Of a DNA stretch of 22,754 nt, positions 1 to 6,878 are shown piece after piece. The notes under the pieces were generated by a model. That model had not been told where the DNA came from. It ran no database searches and worked only from the letters and a program-made list of their open reading frames with translations. Source of the DNA: Fimenecus sp045578245 (GTDB lineage: Bacteria; Bacillota; Clostridia; Oscillospirales; Acutalibacteraceae); assembly GCA_045578245.1 (NCBI GenBank), contig JAZNJX010000020.1, positions 1 through 22,754 of the forward strand, in the 5' to 3' direction. Numbering within the stretch: the stretch's first letter is position 1; the number at the start of each line of letters is the position of its first letter. A program made the translations under genes and the position numbers.

Positions 1-392
1 GTGAAGCAATCAGATTGGCAAAGAAAAACGGAGTAATTTACGCTTCATATTGTAATAGTGATACATCAGTATATAAATACTTTTATCAGGGAATAGCACT
101 AGATTATCTTGAAAAAGGTCTTATAAAAGAGGATTATCATACTTTTTCATCACCCGAGGAAATATTTGAATTATATCGTAAATCTGACATCGATGAACTT
201 ATGAAAAAGCACAATGTTACAAGACTTCACTTTGTAGGTGTTGATATGTTGTCATATATTTTCGATGATAGATTTGACCTTTTGACTGACCGTGAATTTG
301 AAGAATATATGAAATTTCTCTCAAATATTTGTGAAAGAGAAGATTGCGTTGGTATGTCAATTCATATGCTTGATGTTTTTAAAAAGAATTAA
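1..392 (+). CDS. SAM-dependent methyltransferase, C-terminal part (gene cut by window edge)
   Basis: The reading frame is open from the first bases (codons from position 3), so the gene begins outside the window and any start near position 15 is artificial. The visible 130 or so residues look like the C-terminal part of the class I SAM-dependent methyltransferases common in Clostridia. They include a strand reading VIYASYC, an acidic helical insert, and a closing segment of the type R-E-D-C-V-G-M-S-I-H-M-L-D-V-F-K-K, which resembles the last strands of the Rossmann-like fold. The SAM-binding motif I would lie upstream and cannot be seen. The substrate is unknown. The gene is convergent with ilvC. 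The family call rests on overall appearance and is moderate. Confidence 0.55.
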   Translation, partial: EAIRLAKKNGVIYASYCNSDTSVYKYFYQGIALDYLEKGLIKEDYHTFSSPEEIFELYRKSDIDELMKKHNVTRLHFVGVDMLSYIFDDRFDLLTDREFEEYMKFLSNICEREDCVGMSIHMLDVFKKN

Positions 393-399
393 TTGGTTC

Positions 400-549
400 G
401 TAGGGGTCGGGCGTCCTCGATGACCCGTTACGCCCCATCTCAGAGGGGGCTGTCACGAGTAATGCGAGTGACTGGGGGAGTAACTCCCTCAGTCTCACTG
501 CGTTCGACAGCTCCCTCATAGAGGGAGCGAAAAAGCTATCTGTCCCTAC
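400..549. repeat. GC-rich palindromic repeat element (MITE-like)
   Basis: This block of about 150 bases is far richer in G and C than its surroundings and has no coding frame. The ends form a short terminal inverted repeat: GTAGGGG at 400-406 against TCCCTAC at 543-549. Inside, GAGGGGGCTGTC (443-454) pairs with GACAGCTCCCTC (506-517) with one G-T position. ACTGGGGGAGT (471-481) faces ACTCCCTCAGT (483-493), and CTCCCTC/GAGGGAG (511-517, 521-527) forms a further hairpin. It sits between two convergent genes. From memory, repeats of this look are scattered through genomes of Ruminococcus relatives, but copy number could not be checked. Confidence 0.6.
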
Positions 550-550
550 A

Positions 551-586
551 AGAAAAAAGAGTACGGAATTCTCACTCCGTACTCTT
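551..586 (-). terminator. Rho-independent terminator of ilvC
   Basis: A perfect 11-base stem (557-567 with 576-586, arm AAGAGTACGGA) with an 8-base loop is followed, on the minus strand, by six T residues. It lies 19 bases past the ilvC stop codon and separates ilvC from the repeat element. Confidence 0.9.
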
Positions 587-604
587 AAATATTTATGTAT
601 CAAA

Positions 605-1630
605 TTAGTTATTGATGAACTTGTCTTCTTCGTTGTTCCAGCTATAAAGCTTTCTAACTTCTTCACCAACTTGTTCTGCTGGATGTTCAGCTGCAAGCTT
701 TCTCATAGCCTTGAAGTGAACCTGACGACCAGCAGGGGACATATCAAGTAAGAATTCTTTTGCGAATGTACCATCCTGAATGTCTGAAAGAATCTTTTTC
801 ATAGCTTTCTTTGTTTCATCAGTAATGATTTTTGGACCTGTGATATAGTCACCGTATTCAGCAGTGTTTGAAATTGAGTATCTCATACCTGCAAAACCAC
901 TCTGATAAATAAGGTCAACGATAAGTTTCATTTCGTGGATGCATTCAAAGTAAGCGTTTCTTGGGTCATAACCAGCTTCGCAAAGTGTTTCAAAACCTGC
1001 CTGCATAAGAGCACAAACACCACCGCAAAGAACTGCCTGTTCACCGAAAAGGTCTGTTTCTGTTTCTGTTCTAAAGTCTGTTTCAAGAACACCTGCACGA
1101 GCACCACCTATAGCAAGTGCATAAGCAAGAGCCTTGTCAAGAGCCTTACCTGTAGCATCTTGATGAACAGCAACAAGACAAGGTACACCTTTACCAGCCT
1201 GATATTCTGAACGAACTGTATGACCAGGTCCTTTTGGAGCAATCATAGTAACGTCAACGAATGAAGGTGGGTTGATGCAACCGAAATGAACGTTGAAACC
1301 GTGAGCAAACATAAGCATATCGCCTTCTTTAAGGTTTGGTTCGATATCTTTCTTATACATATCAGCCTGTAATTCGTCGTTGATAAGAATCATTATAATG
1401 TCAGCTTTCTTTGCTGCTTCAGCTGCTGTGAAAACTTCAAAGCCCTGCTTTTCAGCCTTTGCCCATGACTTACTACCTTCGTAAAGACCGATGATAACAT
1501 TGCAGCCTGATTCTTTAGCATTAAGAGCATGAGCATGACCCTGGCTACCATAACCGATAACTGCAATAGTCTTGCCGTCCAATAAACCTAAATTACAATC
1601 TTCCTGATAAAACATTCTCTGCTGTGACAT
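605..1630 (-). CDS. ilvC: Ketol-acid reductoisomerase (class I)
   Basis: Acetohydroxyacid isomeroreductase, the second step of valine, leucine and isoleucine synthesis: alkyl migration plus NAD(P)H reduction of 2-acetolactate or 2-aceto-2-hydroxybutyrate in the cytoplasm. The 341-residue length fits the short class I form. The N-terminal Rossmann domain has GYGSQGHAHA (from residue 26). The Mg2+/catalytic residues fit D193 and E197 (DLFGEQ) and E229 and E233 (ECIHEM). The start ATG at 1630 was chosen because AGGAG lies 8 bases before it and the family begins near MFYQEDCNL; the frame stays open 34 codons further but runs into the promoter and operator. The cofactor loop reads GLYEGSKSW, with Tyr-Glu where NADPH enzymes often have Arg. 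It has its own promoter and terminator. Confidence 0.97.
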   Translation of the reverse strand: MSQQRMFYQEDCNLGLLDGKTIAVIGYGSQGHAHALNAKESGCNVIIGLYEGSKSWAKAEKQGFEVFTAAEAAKKADIIMILINDELQADMYKKDIEPNLKEGDMLMFAHGFNVHFGCINPPSFVDVTMIAPKGPGHTVRSEYQAGKGVPCLVAVHQDATGKALDKALAYALAIGGARAGVLETDFRTETETDLFGEQAVLCGGVCALMQAGFETLCEAGYDPRNAYFECIHEMKLIVDLIYQSGFAGMRYSISNTAEYGDYITGPKIITDETKKAMKKILSDIQDGTFAKEFLLDMSPAGRQVHFKAMRKLAAEHPAEQVGEEVRKLYSWNNEEDKFINN

Positions 1631-1650
1631 AATAAAATCTCCTAAAAAAT

Positions 1651-1694
1651 AATATGTTGTTTGACATCTTGTTTGCGTTGTCATACAACATATT
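1651..1694. promoter_or_regulatory. Inverted-repeat operator over the ilvC transcription start (FadR/GntR-type)
   Basis: Arms 1651-1666 and 1679-1694 are 16-base inverted repeats with a single mismatch and a 12-base spacer. Each arm contains a site of the FadR-subfamily type TTGTnnnACAA: read on the minus strand, TTGTATGACAA in the promoter-proximal arm; read on the plus strand, TTGTTTGACAT in the other. The block touches the last three bases of the -10 box and covers the predicted transcription start, which is a repressor position. The adjacent GntR gene is the obvious candidate binder. That link is inference. Confidence 0.7.
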
Positions 1695-1719
1695 ATATAT
1701 GATAAAATCAAATTGTCAA
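1692..1719 (-). promoter_or_regulatory. SigA-type promoter of ilvC
   Basis: Read on the minus strand: -35 TTGACA (1719-1714), a 16-base spacer and -10 TATAAT (1697-1692), both perfect consensus. It lies between the regulator's stop codon and ilvC, so ilvC can be transcribed independently of the regulator gene. Confidence 0.88.
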
Positions 1720-1734
1720 TACTTTTTTTCAAAA

Positions 1735-2421
1735 TTAATCAAAAGAAATTTGCTCATTTATTACTGCATGGTGCAAGTGAATTGTAAGAGCACTTTTCAT
1801 ACCAATTGAATCCCTGTTTTTAAGGAATTTCATAATCATAATGTGGTCTTCATAAGCTTCTTCAGCAATTGTTTCAAGGTTGTAGTTTAATTCGATAGTC
1901 TTTTGAATTGTTTTTGTGAGAATAGGCAAGAATTGTCCTAAAAATTCATTGTGTGATGCCTTGAGTATTGCTCCGTGAAAAGAACTTTCGGAATCAATTC
2001 TTTTTGCACCACCTGGGTCTTTTTTCAATTCTTGTTGACAAATTTCACCAAGACGGAGAATTTCTTCAATTTCATCATCCGTAGCACGTTTACAAGCAAG
2101 TGCTGCAGCTTCAGGCTCAATAATCAAACGAGTTTCATACAAATCACGTAATGTAATCTGTTTTTTCATAAAATCGTTTACATCCAACTCATGTGCATAC
2201 TGGTCAAACTGTTCCGATACATAAGTACCTTTACCACGTTTAACAACAAGCACACCATTTGAAATAAGGGTACGGATAGCCTCACGTAAAGTAGTACGAC
2301 TGACACCTAACTCCTGTGAAAGTTCATTTTCATTAGGTAATTTTTCACCATAATTATATTTATGTTCTTCAACAATCATTTTTTTGAGTGTATCAGCAAT
2401 TCTCTGTGATAAATTTTCCAT
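1735..2421 (-). CDS. GntR-family regulator, FadR subfamily with FCD domain
   Basis: DNA-binding transcription factor of 228 residues. Residues about 5-70 form the winged helix: KLPNENELSQELGVSRTTLR is the GntR helix-turn-helix and VVKRGKGTYV the wing. Residues about 90-220 form an all-helical FCD ligand domain with candidate metal-binding positions around D143/E145, H149, H193 and H215. The usual Asp of the D-x-x-F-H motif appears to be Glu145. Start ATG at 2421 was chosen over the TTG at 2439 because GGGG lies between them and the protein then begins just ahead of the HTH. ilvC follows on the same strand, behind a promoter with FadR-type sites, so a role in branched-chain amino acid control, sensing a small acid or intermediate, is inferred. 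The real ligand is unknown. Confidence 0.9.
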   Translation of the reverse strand: MENLSQRIADTLKKMIVEEHKYNYGEKLPNENELSQELGVSRTTLREAIRTLISNGVLVVKRGKGTYVSEQFDQYAHELDVNDFMKKQITLRDLYETRLIIEPEAAALACKRATDDEIEEILRLGEICQQELKKDPGGAKRIDSESSFHGAILKASHNEFLGQFLPILTKTIQKTIELNYNLETIAEEAYEDHIMIMKFLKNRDSIGMKSALTIHLHHAVINEQISFD

Positions 2422-2452
2422 AAAACATTCCCCAATCAAAAAATATAAAACA

Positions 2453-2481
2453 ACTATACACTATTATCTCAAAAAATGCAA
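2453..2481 (-). promoter_or_regulatory. Promoter of the GntR regulator gene
   Basis: On the minus strand, -35 TTGCAT (2481-2476), a 17-base spacer and -10 TATAGT (2458-2453), about 30 bases before the start codon. No clear TTGTnnnACAA operator was seen here, so autoregulation is not obvious. Confidence 0.6.
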
Positions 2482-2494
2482 AGGTTATTTTCAA

Positions 2495-2534
2495 TCTAAG
2501 ATAAATGGCAGGAAGCAATAGTTGTTTCCTGCCA
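2495..2534 (-). terminator. Probable terminator of the GH38/57-like gene
   Basis: TGGCAGGAA (2506-2514) pairs with TTCCTGCCA (2526-2534) around an 11-base loop, 5 bases after the stop codon at 2540. On the minus strand it is followed by ATTTATCTTA, a poor but present T tract. It would insulate the regulator gene from upstream transcription. Confidence 0.65.
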
Positions 2535-2539
2535 AGCTT

Positions 2540-5035
2540 TTATTTAGCCTTAATTTGTGTTGTAACGATATGTGCAATCGCTTTAACGCCTTTTGTAACA
2601 TATTTACCAAGGTTACCTGAAAAACCCGTCATAACGGGATTCTTCAAGTCTTTTTCATTGATTCCGTCGGCATTAGCTTCTTTCAATGTTATGTTGTCAT
2701 TTGTGAAAGGAGCAATATCATCATTTTCAGGTGTAGTAATTAAAGCACCATCAGCAAAAGCACAAATTTCTTGCTTTTCGTCGTCTGAAAGTCCACCTTT
2801 TGCCATAGGATATAGACCGAAAATTGCAGTTTCTGAACTTCCGTTATATGACGGAGCAATACTCTTTCCCTGTGCAGCAACAAGAGTGTAAGTTTCAAGA
2901 ATCTCGTCATTTGCACGACTGAAATGATGTCTTTGGCTACCATAGTAAGTTCCAAATGGATTCATTCTTACTGTCTTGTCTTTCTCAAGTCGCATAGGAC
3001 AATGAGCCATTGAAGAAAGCACCTGACGAGCATTCGCAACGATAATACCACCATCTTCATCATAGAGTCCCACAAATCCACCTGTTAATTGATGGTTGAA
3101 AGAGTCAACTTTTTGATTTTTCTCGTCACATTCAGGGAAACTTTGTGTCCTGAAAGAAGAAATGTCATCCACAAAGTTTCTTTTGATAACAGAAATATCA
3201 CCATTAAGTGTAGGCGTAATCTGGAAAGGTACAGTTTCTTTCCAATTCATATCACTGTATCTGCCAAGGGCTGAGTTTTCAGTTGAAATGGATGTTGTTT
3301 CTGCTGTGTAAGGATAGTTTACAGTTGTACGAACAAAAATAGCATCTGAAAAATCAGTTTTAAAGAAATCAAATGTATAATTACCTGATTTAATTTCTTT
3401 TGGTAAGTGAATTTCACCTTTGATTCTTACACCCTCACCATTACCTGCAATTAAAAGGGGAGAGGTAACTGCATTTTCAAAACTATACTTATTTTTGCCG
3501 TATGTTATATATGATTGCAAGAAATCATAGTTGCCGATTCTTCTTCCATCAAACTGTGCAAAAGCAATACTGCCATTTGGTGAAAACATAAGTGAAACAC
3601 GAGGTGTCTCAAGAAGATTTTTAAAGGTTGTTTCTTTACATTCACCATCAAAACTAATTACAATCTCGTATTTCTTTTTCTTCTTCTTGAAATTAAGCAT
3701 AAGATAAGCGGATGAACAGTCGTCAGCAGTAGGGACAGCAACAAAGCTTTCAAGGTCACGAGCCTTAACGGTCATACAAGAAATATCATCAATTTTTTCT
3801 TTGATTTCAACCTGAACACATTGTAATAATGAATTGGTTATGTTGTGAATTGTGATTTTTTTAGTTTCAGGCATAGCTGAAACTTCATCAGCAATAACCT
3901 TATCACTTAAATCAAGTGCAGTTTTTTCTCTTTGAATGTTAAGTACAGGAGTTGCAAGTCCGAAGTGAGTAGTTGCAAGAAGTAAAACTCTGTTGTTGAA
4001 TGATGGAGAAAGCATATCACGTTTACTTGTAACCTTTGACATAGCTCTTGCTCTTTCAATTCGTGTCCATATTTTTCTGTTGAATGGTTTTTCTGACCAT
4101 GAAGCATATCCGGTGAAATTACCGTCAGCAGTGTCGTGGGTAAACTCTATTTTGCCTATTGGTTTGTGGTTCTTAATATATCCACCAGGAGTGTCAAAAA
4201 CAACATAAGGTAAATCTGCAACTTCTGCAACAAGTCCATGAATACCATCGGTGTTTGCTATTTTACCCGTCATTTTACCCATATCAATGGTTTCCCAAAA
4301 TATGGCGTCGGCATCCATATTTATAAACAAGAAAAGGTCGTTATTGATTTCTCTACTTTCCTGTTTTTTACGTAAATCCTTAATCCAGGCACGAAGACAC
4401 CCTGCATCACAAACATCGGAATTTGAATATGTAGGGATAATTGTCATACTTTCACCATTATAGGTGTAGGTGAGGGGGTTAAATGCTTCTTCATCGGAAA
4501 GCCTTGGAATAATAGTCCTGAATGCATCAAAAGGTACACAACTATAATAAAGACAAAGAGCTTTGATGCCTAGTTTATTATACAGTCTTACCTGTGATGG
4601 AGTAAACATAACCTCTTGAGGACGGACAATCTTTTCACAAGTGCCGAAAATATCATTAAGACCACTACCATCAGGGTTTGTGATAGCAAGGTTAATACTT
4701 TCGCAGAATTCGTCCTCTGTCATAGCAGATAAGGCACCATTGTTATAACCCATTATGATGTTTTCATCACCATATTTTTCAACTCTTTCTTTCATCTTTT
4801 CAATGATATCAGGAGCATATTCAGGTAGAATTTTTTGTAATGAGAAAAAGTTTTCTGTGTCCCAAGTACCTTTTACAGGGATTCCTTGTTCATTAAATTC
4901 AGTAAGAGTATCAAGAATTTTTCTGATAATTCTAATATCCGACCCAAACCCTAAATTGTCATTTGTATCACCACGGTATGAGTGATAACAGTTAACGTGA
5001 AAACCATAAGCTATATGAATCTTATTTTCAACCAT
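2540..5035 (-). CDS. Large GH38/GH57-fold (glycoside hydrolase/deacetylase superfamily) protein, specificity unknown
   Basis: A predicted cytoplasmic protein of 831 residues without signal peptide or membrane segment. The N-terminal 330 or so residues look like a glycoside hydrolase/deacetylase (beta/alpha)7 barrel: FHVNCYHSYRGDT near the start, GTWDTENFFSL, a mid-domain FINMDADAIFWE, and YVVFDTPGGYI. The C-terminal 400 residues are beta-rich with motifs such as QLTGGFVGLYDEDGG and FGTYYGSQRHHFSR, as in the beta-sandwich halves of GH38-type enzymes. Start ATG at 5035 has AAGGAGAGG just upstream; the open frame before it has no such support. It is divergent from ilvD and upstream of the GntR gene. 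Alpha-mannosidase-like or other alpha-glycosidase activity is possible, but catalytic residues could not be assigned. The family call is moderate and the function is unknown. Confidence 0.6.
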   Translation of the reverse strand: MVENKIHIAYGFHVNCYHSYRGDTNDNLGFGSDIRIIRKILDTLTEFNEQGIPVKGTWDTENFFSLQKILPEYAPDIIEKMKERVEKYGDENIIMGYNNGALSAMTEDEFCESINLAITNPDGSGLNDIFGTCEKIVRPQEVMFTPSQVRLYNKLGIKALCLYYSCVPFDAFRTIIPRLSDEEAFNPLTYTYNGESMTIIPTYSNSDVCDAGCLRAWIKDLRKKQESREINNDLFLFINMDADAIFWETIDMGKMTGKIANTDGIHGLVAEVADLPYVVFDTPGGYIKNHKPIGKIEFTHDTADGNFTGYASWSEKPFNRKIWTRIERARAMSKVTSKRDMLSPSFNNRVLLLATTHFGLATPVLNIQREKTALDLSDKVIADEVSAMPETKKITIHNITNSLLQCVQVEIKEKIDDISCMTVKARDLESFVAVPTADDCSSAYLMLNFKKKKKKYEIVISFDGECKETTFKNLLETPRVSLMFSPNGSIAFAQFDGRRIGNYDFLQSYITYGKNKYSFENAVTSPLLIAGNGEGVRIKGEIHLPKEIKSGNYTFDFFKTDFSDAIFVRTTVNYPYTAETTSISTENSALGRYSDMNWKETVPFQITPTLNGDISVIKRNFVDDISSFRTQSFPECDEKNQKVDSFNHQLTGGFVGLYDEDGGIIVANARQVLSSMAHCPMRLEKDKTVRMNPFGTYYGSQRHHFSRANDEILETYTLVAAQGKSIAPSYNGSSETAIFGLYPMAKGGLSDDEKQEICAFADGALITTPENDDIAPFTNDNITLKEANADGINEKDLKNPVMTGFSGNLGKYVTKGVKAIAHIVTTQIKAK

Positions 5036-5074
5036 TTCCAACCTCTCCTTATATAAAATATAAGCATTACAAAC

Positions 5075-5103
5075 ATAATAACATAATATAACATCAAAGT
5101 AAA
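5075..5103 (-). promoter_or_regulatory. Candidate promoter of the GH38/57-like gene
   Basis: On the minus strand, -35 TTTACT (5103-5098), a 17-base spacer and -10 TATTAT (5080-5075), about 40 bases before the start codon. The region is very AT-rich, so other -10 boxes are possible. Confidence 0.4.
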
Positions 5104-5128
5104 ACATTTTATATATGAAAATTCCCCC

Positions 5129-5157
5129 TTGAAAAATCTGTCGCATAAGTATAAAAT
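5129..5157 (+). promoter_or_regulatory. Candidate promoter of ilvD
   Basis: -35 TTGAAA (5129-5134), a 17-base spacer and -10 TAAAAT (5152-5157). A perfect TATAAT at 5157-5162 lies next to it but has no -35 at the right distance. Confidence 0.5.
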
Positions 5158-5168
5158 ATAATGTAATA

Positions 5169-5180
5169 TTGTAAAACTAC
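5169..5180 (+). promoter_or_regulatory. Possible FadR-type half-conserved site upstream of ilvD
   Basis: TTGTAAAACTAC matches the ilvC promoter site TTGTATGACAAC at 9 of 12 positions and lies just after the predicted ilvD start of transcription. This is a weak single-site match in AT-rich DNA and is offered only because it would place ilvD under the same regulator. Confidence 0.25.
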
Positions 5181-5201
5181 ATGTTTGTAGGAGGTCTCAT
5201 T

Positions 5202-6875
5202 ATGAATTTAAGAAGCGAAAGCGTATTAAGAGGTGCTGAAAGAGCACCTAACAGAAGTCTTTTCTATGCAATGGGCTATACAAAAGAAGAAATCGAAAGA
5301 CCATTGATTGCTGTTGTGTCTGCACACAGTGAAATTGTTCCTGGTCATATTCATCTTGATAAAATCACAGAGGCTGTAAAAGCAGGTGTTCGTATGGCAG
5401 GGGGCACACCCGTAATGGTACCTGCAATCGGTGTTTGTGACGGTATTGCTATGGGTCATGTTGGTATGAAATACTCACTTGCATCACGTGAACTTATTGC
5501 AGACAGCGTTGAAACTATGATTATGGCTCATGGCTTTGACGGTGCAGTGCTTGTTCCTAACTGTGACAAGATTGTTCCTGGTATGATTATGGCTGCAGTT
5601 CGTCTTAATATCCCTGCAGTTGTTTGTTCAGGTGGACCAATGATGTCAGGTCTTGTTGACGGTGTTGAAACATCACTTTCAAAAATGTTTGAAGCAGTAG
5701 GGGCAAGAAAAGCCGGAATTATCGACGACTGCAAGCTTTGTGAATTTGAAGAAAATGTTTGTCCTGGTTGTGGCTCATGTTCAGGTATGTACACAGCAAA
5801 CTCAATGAACTGTCTTGCTGAAGCTGTTGGTATTGCTCTTCCTGGTAATGGTACAATCCCCGCAGTACATAGTGGTCGTATTCAGCTTGCAAAACATGCA
5901 GGTATGGCAATTATGAACCTTGTTGAAAAGGATATCAAGGCTCGTGATATTATCAACGAAAAATCAATCCGTAATGCTCTTGCTTGTGATATGGCACTTG
6001 GTTGCTCTTCAAACAGTGTTCTCCATCTTCTTGCTATTGCTAACGAAGCAGAAGTTCCTGTTGACTTACAGATGTTCAACGAAATAAGTGCAAAAGTTCC
6101 TAACCTTTGTCATCTTGCTCCTGCAGGTGGAACACATATGCACGACCTTAACAATGCAGGTGGTATCCCTGCTGTTCAGGCAGAACTCGCAAAGAAAAAC
6201 CTTCTTGATTTGTCACTCATTACTGTAACAGGCAAAACTGTTGGTGAAAACATTGAAGGTGCTTATATTAAGAATACAGATGCTATCCGCCCTATCGATA
6301 ATCCATACAGTGAAACAGGTGGTATTGCAATCCTTTGGGGTAATATCGCAAAAGATGGCTGCGTTGTTAAACGTTCAGCAGTTGCTCCTGAAATGCTTTG
6401 CCATTCAGGTCCTGCAAGGGTATTTGACTCAGAAGACGAAGCTATCGACGCAATTTACAATGGTAAAATCACTCATGGTGATGTTGTCGTTATCCGTTAC
6501 GAAGGCCCTATGGGTGGTCCTGGTATGAGAGAGATGCTTAACCCAACATCAGCACTTGCTGGTATGAAGCTTGATAAGACAGTTGCTCTTATTACTGATG
6601 GTCGTTTCAGTGGTGCATCCCGTGGTGCTTCAATCGGTCACGTTTCACCGGAAGCTGCTGCAGGCGGTGAAATTGGTCTTATCTACGAGGGTGATATTAT
6701 TGAAATCAATATCCCTGAAAGTAAAATCAATGTTAAGGGGTCCGACGAAGAACTTGATGAGAGAAGAAAATCATATGTTAAACCTGAACCTAAGGTTAAG
6801 TCAGGTTGGCTTGCTCGTTATTCAACTCTTGTTTCATCAGCAAATACTGGTGCAGTAATGAAAAAGGTGTTTTAA
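5202..6875 (+). CDS. ilvD: Dihydroxy-acid dehydratase
   Basis: Converts 2,3-dihydroxy-isovalerate or -3-methylvalerate to the 2-oxo acids, the third step of valine and isoleucine synthesis. The 557 residues carry the IlvD/Edd signatures: CDGIAMGHVGMKYSLASRE (from residue 79), PNCDKIVPGM with C121, CPGCGSCSGMYTANSMNC with C193, and near the C-terminus TDGRFSGASRGASIGHVSPE. At the position where [2Fe-2S] members carry a Cys (P-C-N), this protein has PGHIHL as in E. coli IlvD, suggesting the oxygen-sensitive [4Fe-4S] type. Start ATG at 5202 follows GTAGGAGG; the 7-codon upstream extension overlaps that site. The NERD gene follows after 3 bases. No ilvB/ilvN or leu genes are in the window. Confidence 0.97.
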   Translation: MNLRSESVLRGAERAPNRSLFYAMGYTKEEIERPLIAVVSAHSEIVPGHIHLDKITEAVKAGVRMAGGTPVMVPAIGVCDGIAMGHVGMKYSLASRELIADSVETMIMAHGFDGAVLVPNCDKIVPGMIMAAVRLNIPAVVCSGGPMMSGLVDGVETSLSKMFEAVGARKAGIIDDCKLCEFEENVCPGCGSCSGMYTANSMNCLAEAVGIALPGNGTIPAVHSGRIQLAKHAGMAIMNLVEKDIKARDIINEKSIRNALACDMALGCSSNSVLHLLAIANEAEVPVDLQMFNEISAKVPNLCHLAPAGGTHMHDLNNAGGIPAVQAELAKKNLLDLSLITVTGKTVGENIEGAYIKNTDAIRPIDNPYSETGGIAILWGNIAKDGCVVKRSAVAPEMLCHSGPARVFDSEDEAIDAIYNGKITHGDVVVIRYEGPMGGPGMREMLNPTSALAGMKLDKTVALITDGRFSGASRGASIGHVSPEAAAGGEIGLIYEGDIIEINIPESKINVKGSDEELDERRKSYVKPEPKVKSGWLARYSTLVSSANTGAVMKKVF

Positions 6876-6878
6876 TCT

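Noticed and set aside
935..1210. Plus-strand open frame opposite ilvC
   Set aside because: Lies fully antisense to a well-supported gene, has a Cys/Ser/Thr-rich composition typical of shadow frames and no ribosome site.
1631..1732. 34-codon N-terminal extension of ilvC
   Set aside because: It would translate the promoter and operator region; the internal ATG at 1630 has AGGAG and matches the family N-terminus.
5036..5146. 37-codon extension of the GH38/57-like protein
   Set aside because: Hydrophobic and AT-driven, it overlaps the candidate promoter, and the ATG at 5035 has a strong AAGGAGAGG.
5100..5201. T-box or leucine-type attenuator before ilvD or ilvC
   Set aside because: No T-box core, no leader peptide with Val/Leu/Ile codon runs and no terminator/antiterminator pair; leaders are only about 40-60 bases.
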